This document shows positions 1 through 5,273 of a DNA stretch of 5,477 bases, one piece after another. The notes beneath the pieces were generated by a model, which did not search any database, had not been told where the DNA came from, and worked only from the letters and a program-made list of their open reading frames with translations. The stretch comes from Candidatus Latescibacterota bacterium. GTDB taxonomy: Bacteria > JAAXHH01 > JABIQT01. The position numbers and the translations under genes were made by a program. The stretch covers positions 1-5,477 of the forward strand of contig JABIQT010000358.1 of NCBI GenBank assembly GCA_018667995.1. Direction: 5' to 3'. Position 1 is the first letter of the stretch, and each line of letters begins with the position of its first letter.

Positions 1-1080
1 CATCTTCTCCCTACTTCAGGATCGGTGGTTACCGAGTACATACGGGGATTTGCTACTCAGGCTAAAGCCATCAGTCTTGTCAGCTCGCTTCTGCTTGTAG
101 TGACCTCCGTGTTGCTCCTGAAAAACATAGAAGATGCAATAAATGATATTTGGGAGGTAGATCAACGGCGAGGAATCCTCGTCAAACTCGCGGCCTATTG
201 GAGCCTGTTGACTCTCGGACCGGTATTGATATTTGGCTCACTCTATCTGACTTCAGAACTTCGTGAGACAGTTGCCATACCTGATATTTTCGGCCTTGGC
301 CTCGTTGATCAAGCCGTCTCCTATCTTCTATCATTCCTCTTTGTGTGGATCGTTTACTATCTCCTATACACTTGGTTGCCCAATGTCCGCGTCAGCCCGG
401 CCGCTGGATTGATCAGTGCCATAACTGCCGGTACCCTCTGGGAGGCTGCAAAGTTTGGATTCGACTGGTATGTGGCTCAAGCCGTAACTTATAGCAGAAT
501 ATATGGTTCGCTCAGTATTCTACCGTTATTTCTGCTGTGGCTTTATCTTACCTGGATCATTGTCATGTGGGGATGTCAGGTCTCATATGTCTGGCAGCAC
601 ATTCATAAGATGAAGGGGGCCGAGCTTCTTCGCCAGCGAACGGGCTGGCATCGTGTCGATAGTGCGGTCAGAATCCTTGTATGTGTCGCAAGGTACTTCG
701 AGGCCGGCACCGGGCGGGTGTCGTCCGAGACGGTCTCTGAGGCAGCACTTGCTGACGCCAGCTATACCAGGAAGATCGCGGGAATATTGATTCAGGCTGG
801 TATGATACACTACATTGATGAGCAGGGCGGGTGGTATGCCTTGGCCAGACCACCAGAGAGTATTGCCATGGCAGATCTGGTTATGCTATTTGATGGAATC
901 GAACAAAGTACAAGCGCGGATCTAGCCGATGAAGTGGGTGCCTACACCGCAACTCTCGGCTCGGATATTCGGGGCGCTGTGCGGAATACGCTTGGTGGCA
1001 AGACGCTTAAGTCGGTTATGGATGAACTCCCACATCACAACACCGATGGCGAGAAGGCCGTTGCTGAGCCGTTCGGTTAA
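1..1080 (+). CDS. YihY/BrkB-family (UPF0761) inner-membrane protein, 5'-truncated by the window edge
   Basis: The frame is open from base 1, so the GTG at 25 is not a credible start and the N-terminus lies upstream; 359 codons are visible. Five hydrophobic segments can be read: the stretch ending VTSVLLLKNI, AAYWSLLTLGPVLIFGSLYL, YLLSFLFVWIVYYLLY, the AAGLISAITAGTLWEAAKF region and ILPLFLLWLYLTWIIVMWG. The family signature IEDAINDIWEVDQRRG, followed by YWSLLTLGP, is characteristic of YihY/BrkB proteins. These normally have six membrane helices, so one helix and the cytoplasmic N-terminus are probably missing. From about TGWHRVDSAV onward, roughly 150 residues form a soluble tail. Its first part (SETVSEAALADASYTRKIAGILIQAGMI) resembles a winged-helix fold, as in longer family members. 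The family was once called RNase BN, an assignment later withdrawn; its function is not established. The stop overlaps the stop of the convergent dioxygenase gene. Confidence 0.88.
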   Translation, partial: HLLPTSGSVVTEYIRGFATQAKAISLVSSLLLVVTSVLLLKNIEDAINDIWEVDQRRGILVKLAAYWSLLTLGPVLIFGSLYLTSELRETVAIPDIFGLGLVDQAVSYLLSFLFVWIVYYLLYTWLPNVRVSPAAGLISAITAGTLWEAAKFGFDWYVAQAVTYSRIYGSLSILPLFLLWLYLTWIIVMWGCQVSYVWQHIHKMKGAELLRQRTGWHRVDSAVRILVCVARYFEAGTGRVSSETVSEAALADASYTRKIAGILIQAGMIHYIDEQGGWYALARPPESIAMADLVMLFDGIEQSTSADLADEVGAYTATLGSDIRGAVRNTLGGKTLKSVMDELPHHNTDGEKAVAEPFG

Positions 1081-1853
1081 CCTTCTAGTGCCCGTATTAC
1101 TCCCGGCCAGTCGCGCCACATGTAGTCACAGGGCGGCTCATCCTCCTTGAGATCTCTCTTCTTGTAGTCATACAGCACAGCTTGTCTAATACGATCCGAT
1201 CGGTTGTGGCCCACGGAATGTCCAATGCGGTGATGCCAGAAGACAATATCGCCAGCCTTACCATGGCAATCTCTATATGGCTGTTGGTCGAAATGGTCCT
1301 TATCCGCCTGATACTGATCATTTGGCTCGTGTTTATATTGCGATTTGAAATCATAGTAGAATCTCCGGTGGCTTTTCGGCCAGACCGTGAAGCCTCCAGA
1401 CGCTGGGCCCACATCGTCGATGTATCCAACGACTCCGAGATGAAACGGGTGGGCATCCACATGGCAGGTCGTAGGTCGCTCGGGGATGTCACCATCGCGC
1501 ACCACACAGTAGATGCCTCGTATCCGATCCGGCGTCACAAGAGAATCTTCGCCTAGCAGCTGCTCCGCCATACCCCACACCGAGGGATCAGTCGCCAGAA
1601 GCCTGATCATCCAACCTTCGCGCCCCGGAGCCCGTAACCTCCACATATAATTGTGGCGATGTGAATCCGGATCATCGCACTGCTCGAGGGGGCCGACCCA
1701 GGTGTCGGGTCTGTCACATTCCAGAGGCGGTGGAAGATTGGCCCACATGCGGTCTCGTCCGCGCTTCATAAGGTCCTCGTCGAGCACACCGCGTTTGATT
1801 ACGTAGCCTTCCTGAGCAAAGAACTTAATTTCATCTTCCGACAAACGGATCAT
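1077..1853 (-). CDS. Phytanoyl-CoA dioxygenase (PhyH) family Fe(II)/2-oxoglutarate-dependent oxygenase
   Basis: This 258-residue protein is complete and of normal length for a bacterial PhyH-family enzyme. The family hydroxylates small organic substrates using Fe(II), O2 and 2-oxoglutarate, releasing CO2 and succinate. The HxD half of the iron triad is seen at H131 and D133 (CHVDAH). GDIVFWHHRIGHSVGHN supplies the distal histidine, most likely H212, and R223 (RIRQAV) is the expected 2-oxoglutarate-binding arginine. The glycine-rich PASGGFTVWPKSHR (about 150-163) is the usual strand-turn between the ligands. No signal peptide is visible, so it is probably cytoplasmic. The ATG at 1853 is preceded on its strand by GGGAGGGG, five bases upstream, a strong ribosome-binding site. 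The gene is divergent from polB and convergent with the membrane-protein gene, so it is probably transcribed alone. The substrate cannot be told: ectoine hydroxylase, halogenase-like and catabolic members share these motifs, and no biosynthetic neighbours are present. Confidence 0.9.
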   Translation of the reverse strand: MIRLSEDEIKFFAQEGYVIKRGVLDEDLMKRGRDRMWANLPPPLECDRPDTWVGPLEQCDDPDSHRHNYMWRLRAPGREGWMIRLLATDPSVWGMAEQLLGEDSLVTPDRIRGIYCVVRDGDIPERPTTCHVDAHPFHLGVVGYIDDVGPASGGFTVWPKSHRRFYYDFKSQYKHEPNDQYQADKDHFDQQPYRDCHGKAGDIVFWHHRIGHSVGHNRSDRIRQAVLYDYKKRDLKEDEPPCDYMWRDWPGVIRALEG

Positions 1854-1897
1854 AGTCTCCCCTCCCGGATTTTCGATTCCCGTCAGATCACTACCAC

Positions 1898-1906
1898 ATT
1901 ATCATA
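1898..1906 (-). promoter_or_regulatory. Possible -10 element for the dioxygenase gene
   Basis: Read on the minus strand this is TATGATAAT, which contains two overlapping good -10 hexamers (TATGAT and GATAAT), 45-53 bases upstream of the dioxygenase ATG. No convincing -35 hexamer sits 16-18 bases further upstream, so this is only a candidate. One arm of the 1915-1943 inverted repeat lies just upstream, where a regulator could block or assist polymerase. Confidence 0.3.
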
Positions 1907-1914
1907 GAGATACC

Positions 1915-1943
1915 GCTGTGTAAGGTATCTGAGCGAACACAGC
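1915..1943. promoter_or_regulatory. Perfect 7-bp inverted repeat in the divergent intergenic region (operator candidate)
   Basis: GCTGTGT (1915-1921) and ACACAGC (1937-1943) are exact reverse complements separated by 15 bases. The arm centres are 22 bp apart, about two helical turns, as expected for a dimeric repressor or activator touching two major grooves on one face. It lies 62 bases upstream of the dioxygenase start and 154 bases upstream of polB. It does not fit LexA (CTGT-N8-ACAG), because the spacing is wrong. It could be chance or an RNA hairpin instead. Confidence 0.3.
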
Positions 1944-2020
1944 CCTCTGTCACTCATCGGGGCATGCTTCTACATCCCGCTGGAGATATACTGTCGTAAA
2001 TCGCTCATGTTTGGGTGCTG

Positions 2021-2037
2021 TCCGGATATTATACGGA
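2021..2037. promoter_or_regulatory. 17-bp near-perfect dyad upstream of polB (operator candidate)
   Basis: TCCGGATATTATACGGA is symmetric about 2029: seven of eight base pairs match, the exception being 2025/2033. It has the form of a compact operator with TCCG/CGGA arms and an AT-rich centre. It ends 59 bases before the polB start codon, and its core contains the -10-like hexamer TATTAT, so a bound protein would probably overlap the polB promoter. No clear -35 box was found at the right distance. The regulator is unknown. Confidence 0.35.
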
Positions 2038-2096
2038 TCGTGAAGCGATATCAAGACAACTCTCGCTCCTTGTTCGTCATACACCGAGAAGGATAA

Positions 2097-4487
2097 ATGG
2101 ATCCACCAATCCGAGCTTTCCTACTTCATGTCTTCTATAGGCATCAAAGGGGTAAATACGTTATCTGCGTTATTGGGAAACTGGAATCCGGCGAGACGTT
2201 CGCCTATACAGATGACAGGCATCCACCTGTCTTCTACATCAGAGAATCCGACCGGGCGGCTACCCCTTGTCTCGACAAAGGTGGCATTGTGCAGATAACA
2301 GATAGCCAGATGAAGACCATGGATGGCGAATCAGTGCTCAGTATTCAATCGCACGATATCAAGGATCATCGTTCCAGCGTGAGGAAATTGACTGAGGGCG
2401 GAATCAGAACCTATGAAGGAGACATGAACCCGTCACTAAACTATCTCATCAGTCAGGAGTTTCGTGCCAGTTTCCTAATATCCGGAACCTGGCGTCCCGG
2501 CGATGGCATAGACCGGGTCTACACCAATCCGGAGTTAGTTGCCGCCCACTGGGAGCCACAACTGAGCGTACTGTCTATTGATATTGAGACTTCCGAAAGT
2601 GCCGACCGGGTCTACTCAGTAGCATTGGTTGGGAGAAATGAAAGTCTTGACTACCAAACCGACGAAATCCATCTCGTTGGTGAGGCTCATGAGGACGACC
2701 CGTCCCATGTGGTCTGTCATGCCAACGAGCGAAGATTGCTGGCTGCCATTGGCGCCCGGATTCAGGAAATGGATCCTGATATCATCACTGGATGGAATGT
2801 AATAGATTTTGATCTGCCCGTCCTGGCAAAACGGTGTCGATCGTACAACCTGCCCTTCAACCTCGGCAGAACCCGTGAAAATTCGTGGTACCAGGAGGGC
2901 AAGGTCTGGGGGGGCAGCCGGATGGTCATTTACGGGCGCCAGGTCCTGGACGCCCTTCATCTGGTGAGAGGGACCATGACACGTTACGAGGACTACAGGC
3001 TGGACACGGTCGCGAAGGCTGTTCTTGGTCGCGAAAAAACGCTGTCACACGAAACAGATGAATCCATGGCAGATCGTATCCTCAGAGCCTATGAACAAGA
3101 TCGTGAAGCATTCATAGAATACTGTCTAGAAGATGCCAGACTGGTCCAGGAAATACTACAGAAGGAAGGGCTCATCACATTAACTATCCGAAGGTGTCTC
3201 CTCACCGGCCTGCCGTTGGAGAGATCATGGGGCAGTGTGGCCGCATTCGACACCATGTACATCAGTGGTCTCCACGCGAGACACCGAGTGGCGCCCACAC
3301 TTGGAATCGATCAAGCCATTAATCGCGGATCTCCGGGAGGACTAATCCTCCATCCGCGAGCAGGGCTCTACAGGCACGTGCTGGTCTTCGACTTTCAGAG
3401 TCTGTATCCATCTATCATGAGGACATTCAATATTGATCCTCTTGCCTATATAGAGGGCAGGAAGATTCAACAGTCGGGCGGGGAGAAAGGCGACGAATTG
3501 ATCATCGCGCCCAATGGCGCACCTTTCGACCGTAAACTGGGTATTCTACCAGAAATCCTGGAACGATTCTTCATGAGTCGTGCGGAAGCAAAGAATAATG
3601 ACGACTCCCTGGCATCCTTTGCCTATAAAATCATTATGAACTCCTGCTATGGTGTCCTGGCCTCCGGTGCCTGCAGATTCGCAGATCCTGATCTCGTCTC
3701 AGCCATCACCGGCTTTGGCCACTACTTGCTGCGCTGGGTGGAGTCCGATCTGAAGGAGCGGGGATACGAGGTAATATATGGCGACACCGACTCGCTATTT
3801 GTGGACCCCGGTATGGATGACGACATATCACTCTCTGATGCCCTCCATTTTGGTGAAGACCTGTGTAACAAAGCAAATGAAGCCTTGCGCACCCACGTTA
3901 CAGACTCATATGGCGTCACCTCACGTTTGGAGCTCGAATTCGAGAAATACTACCGCAGATTCCTGCTGCCTTCAGGACGTGGAACGAAAGATCGAGGCCG
4001 GGCGAAAGGGTATGCAGGACAACGAGTCGATCAGGAAGGTCCGCTTTTAGAAATTGTAGGCATGGAAGCCGTTCGTCGTGACTGGACCGATATGGCACAC
4101 GGCTTGCAACGCGATCTTCTGGCGTACCTGTTTGCCGACAAGTCGGCGATAGAAATCGAAGAACTCATTTTTAGTTGGGTAAAGAGCGTCCGCAACGGAG
4201 AGAAAGATCGAGAATTGGTGTATCGAAAGAACCTGAGAAAACCGGTCGTCGAGTATACGCGAAACATCCCTCCTCATGTACGCGCCGCCGCTCAAATGCC
4301 AAATCCGTCGGGCGTCATCCATTATGTGATTACCGTAAACGGCCCACAACCTGCGGGCTACGTGAATGCACCATTGGACTATGACCACTATGTGATGAAG
4401 CAGATTGAACCCCTCGTACGCACGATTGGAGAATTCTGTGAGATTGATGTGGAGGGATCCGTGTTGGGCAAACCCAGACTATTCTGA
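2097..4487 (+). CDS. polB: DNA polymerase II (family B, with 3'-5' proofreading exonuclease)
   Basis: The 796-residue protein is close to the 783 residues of Escherichia coli Pol II, the damage-inducible polymerase used in translesion synthesis and replication restart. The N-terminal domain comes first, then the exonuclease: Exo I SIDIET (D162, E164), Exo II NVIDFD (N234, D239) and Exo III YCLED (Y342, D346), all intact. The polymerase domain has motif A DFQSLYPSI (D432), motif B KIIMNSCYG (K511, N515, Y518), motif C YGDTDS (D563, D565) and a KxY-type KGYAG (K637, Y639). Pol II-specific similarity is strong around motif B (GACRFADPDL) and in the C-terminal EYTRNIPPHVRAA and NGPQPAGY segments. 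An in-frame TAA touches the ATG and AAGGA lies three bases before it, so the start is fixed. The protein ends GKPRLF where E. coli Pol II ends in the clamp-binding QLGLF, so the clamp motif is altered. No LexA box is visible upstream. Confidence 0.97.
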   Translation: MDPPIRAFLLHVFYRHQRGKYVICVIGKLESGETFAYTDDRHPPVFYIRESDRAATPCLDKGGIVQITDSQMKTMDGESVLSIQSHDIKDHRSSVRKLTEGGIRTYEGDMNPSLNYLISQEFRASFLISGTWRPGDGIDRVYTNPELVAAHWEPQLSVLSIDIETSESADRVYSVALVGRNESLDYQTDEIHLVGEAHEDDPSHVVCHANERRLLAAIGARIQEMDPDIITGWNVIDFDLPVLAKRCRSYNLPFNLGRTRENSWYQEGKVWGGSRMVIYGRQVLDALHLVRGTMTRYEDYRLDTVAKAVLGREKTLSHETDESMADRILRAYEQDREAFIEYCLEDARLVQEILQKEGLITLTIRRCLLTGLPLERSWGSVAAFDTMYISGLHARHRVAPTLGIDQAINRGSPGGLILHPRAGLYRHVLVFDFQSLYPSIMRTFNIDPLAYIEGRKIQQSGGEKGDELIIAPNGAPFDRKLGILPEILERFFMSRAEAKNNDDSLASFAYKIIMNSCYGVLASGACRFADPDLVSAITGFGHYLLRWVESDLKERGYEVIYGDTDSLFVDPGMDDDISLSDALHFGEDLCNKANEALRTHVTDSYGVTSRLELEFEKYYRRFLLPSGRGTKDRGRAKGYAGQRVDQEGPLLEIVGMEAVRRDWTDMAHGLQRDLLAYLFADKSAIEIEELIFSWVKSVRNGEKDRELVYRKNLRKPVVEYTRNIPPHVRAAAQMPNPSGVIHYVITVNGPQPAGYVNAPLDYDHYVMKQIEPLVRTIGEFCEIDVEGSVLGKPRLF

Positions 4488-4507
4488 CTCAGTATCTTGG
4501 GTTTGCC
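4467..4507 (+). repeat. Perfect 10-bp stem-loop straddling the polB stop codon
   Basis: GGCAAACCCA (4467-4476) and TGGGTTTGCC (4498-4507) are exact reverse complements. The 21-base loop holds the last polB codons and the TGA at 4485-4487. One further G-U pair can form inside the stem. No T-tract follows in either direction, so it is not a standard intrinsic terminator. A role in mRNA 3'-end stability or processing, or in translation termination, is more likely. The left arm encodes the last Gly-Lys-Pro plus the first base of Arg. Confidence 0.6.
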
Positions 4508-4569
4508 GTCGCGACTTGTCAATTTGGAACCAGAGTGCGGTGCGCTCCGTTTAATAGGAGTAAGACACT

Positions 4570-4606
4570 GTTCGGAACTTGCTCGCCTATTGCGAGAGTT
4601 TCGGAC
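4570..4606 (+). other. Long imperfect hairpin in the spacer behind polB (possible structured RNA)
   Basis: Bases 4570-4579 pair with 4597-4606 (about ten pairs, two of them G-U). After a two-base bulge at 4580-4581, CTCGC (4582-4586) pairs with GCGAG (4592-4596) around the five-base loop CTATT. The stem totals about 15 pairs in 37 bases. It lies between polB and the small gene and is not followed by a T-run, which argues against a terminator. It could be a leader-RNA element of the small gene, an intercistronic stability element or part of a small RNA. No known riboswitch or tRNA pattern was recognised. Confidence 0.4.
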
Positions 4607-4652
4607 CGGACCGTATTGAGAAGCCATTCGCCTTTTGGCCGATTTGATTGTA

Positions 4653-4673
4653 TTGAACGCAGCCTGCGTTCAA
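4653..4673. promoter_or_regulatory. 21-bp perfect palindrome upstream of the small gene
   Basis: TTGAACGCAG (4653-4662) and CTGCGTTCAA (4664-4673) are perfect reverse complements around a single central base. The symmetry stops sharply at both ends. It ends 58 bases before the chosen start of the 77-residue gene, a position typical of an operator. In RNA it could form an eight-pair stem with a five-base loop, but no T-run follows, so it is not a terminator. A dimeric regulator site is the simplest reading. No family can be assigned. Confidence 0.45.
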
Positions 4674-4716
4674 GTGACACGATCTTCCAGGCAGGATGGC
4701 CGATTCAGCCAGTTTG

Positions 4717-4723
4717 AAAGGAG
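4717..4723 (+). promoter_or_regulatory. Shine-Dalgarno site that decides the start of the small gene
   Basis: AAAGGAG at 4717-4723 stands eight bases before the ATG at 4732, an ideal arrangement. The in-frame ATG at 4696 has only a weak GCAGG directly against it. The downstream start is therefore preferred, which removes twelve residues from the longest reading. Confidence 0.8.
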
Positions 4724-4731
4724 CGACCAGC

Positions 4732-4965
4732 ATGCGCTTACCTGAGCCGACTGAAGGACGGTATCCTGATACTCTAGACACCCGATTCAGATATTCCATA
4801 GACGGAAACGAATTGGCCTATATCGATGCTTATTGTGACATGCTCATTCAGGGTGTGGAAGACTCCGGTATACGGAGCGTTGGTCGCCGCAGTAGACTGA
4901 CGGCGTTGGCCAATATCATGCGAGATGTTTCAATTCAAGCCTCCTACGATGCCCACTTGAATTGA
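4732..4965 (+). CDS. Small protein of unknown function (77 aa)
   Basis: I do not recognise this protein. It begins MRLPEPTEGRYPDTLDTRF and has a Pro-rich, charged N-terminus. Two likely helical stretches follow, around residues 26-42 (NELAYIDAYCDMLIQGV) and 52-67 (RRSRLTALANIMRDVS). There is no signal peptide, membrane segment or cysteine cluster; the only cysteine is in AYCDM. It looks like a small soluble cytoplasmic protein. Support for its being real comes from the strong ribosome-binding site, normal amino-acid composition and a classical terminator 40 bases after the stop. It follows polB on the same strand but is separated by 244 bases with a palindrome and a hairpin, so it probably has its own promoter or regulation. 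A link to Pol II or to the downstream exported protein is only conjecture. Confidence 0.7.
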   Translation: MRLPEPTEGRYPDTLDTRFRYSIDGNELAYIDAYCDMLIQGVEDSGIRSVGRRSRLTALANIMRDVSIQASYDAHLN

Positions 4966-4966
4966 A
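4929..4966 (+). repeat. Perfect 11-bp inverted repeat ending on the stop codon of the small gene
   Basis: TTCAATTCAAG (4929-4939) and CTTGAATTGAA (4956-4966) are exact reverse complements with a 16-base spacer. The right arm covers the TGA stop at 4963-4965. It is AT-rich and not followed by a T-run, so it is not the terminator, which lies 40 bases further on. It may protect the 3' end of the message or bind a protein. The encoded residues (SIQAS and HLN) show no matching protein motif. Confidence 0.5.
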
Positions 4967-5005
4967 TGTAAGACGGTCTCGTAGTACACATAAACTGTAA
5001 TCCTC

Positions 5006-5036
5006 AATAGCCCCGGAATTCTCCGGGGCTATTTTT
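5006..5036 (+). terminator. Strong Rho-independent terminator after the small gene
   Basis: AATAGCCCCGGA (5006-5017) pairs with TCCGGGGCTATT (5022-5033) in a perfect 12-bp stem with the four-base loop ATTC. A run of five T (5032-5036) follows. The GC-rich core and T-tract are classical for intrinsic termination on the plus strand. It ends transcription of the small gene, and of any polB read-through, before the exported-protein gene. The minus-strand exit lacks a comparable T-run, so it is not clearly bidirectional. Confidence 0.95.
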
Positions 5037-5273
5037 GTCTAAGCCACTGTACTGCAAGCATCCTCCGGCGCCCGAATGTTCCCACTTGAACCGAATACTG
5101 CAAATATATACATTGGCAATTAGGTGTCGAACCTCGGTCAAGCACCCCGACACTGTAATATCTTCGGATTGAGAAGCACGACCTTGTACGGAAAACAGAA
5201 TCCATTCAACTGGTCGATGAAGACCTGGCTCAACCGAGCGTGACATAACACTTCTTGAAAGGACCCCACAAAC
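5037..5273 (+). other. Intergenic region upstream of the exported-protein gene
   Basis: These 237 bases hold no convincing gene. Because a terminator precedes them, the promoter of the next gene must lie here. TAATAT at 5156-5161 is a possible -10, but no good -35 stands at the right distance. GTGTCG (5124-5129) and CGACAC (5148-5153) form a 6-bp inverted repeat just upstream of that hexamer, which may be chance. An AAAGGA ribosome-binding site at 5258-5263 lies ten bases before the next ATG. Confidence 0.4.

Noticed and set aside
1182-1556. 124-codon plus-strand open frame inside the dioxygenase gene
   Set aside because: It is antisense to a clear PhyH-family gene, has no ribosome-binding site and its composition is not protein-like; a shadow frame.
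4533-4554. GAGTGC/GCGCTC stem followed by TTT as a polB terminator
   Set aside because: The stem has only six pairs including a G-U, the loop is three bases and the T-run is three; too weak to call a terminator.
4636-4705. Direct repeat TGGCCGATT (4636-4644 and 4697-4705) flanking the 21-bp palindrome, suggestive of a target-site duplication
   Set aside because: The enclosed 52 bases have no terminal inverted repeats and the palindrome is off-centre, so a tiny mobile element is not supported; a 9-bp repeat may be chance.
4535-4717. 60-codon frame starting at GTG in the spacer behind polB
   Set aside because: It has no Shine-Dalgarno site before the GTG, has unlikely composition and overlaps the hairpin and palindrome; non-coding is the simpler reading.
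4696-4731. Upstream in-frame ATG that would extend the small protein by 12 residues
   Set aside because: Only a weak GCAGG touches this ATG, whereas AAAGGAG is ideally spaced before the ATG at 4732.
4952-5090. Direct repeat CCCACTTGAA (4952-4961 and 5081-5090)
   Set aside because: There are only two 10-bp copies, one in coding sequence and one in a spacer, with no further shared flank; probably coincidence.
5004-5246. 80-codon minus-strand frame over the terminator and the next intergenic region
   Set aside because: It ends within a strong terminator hairpin, and I see no family resemblance or ribosome-binding site; a chance frame.
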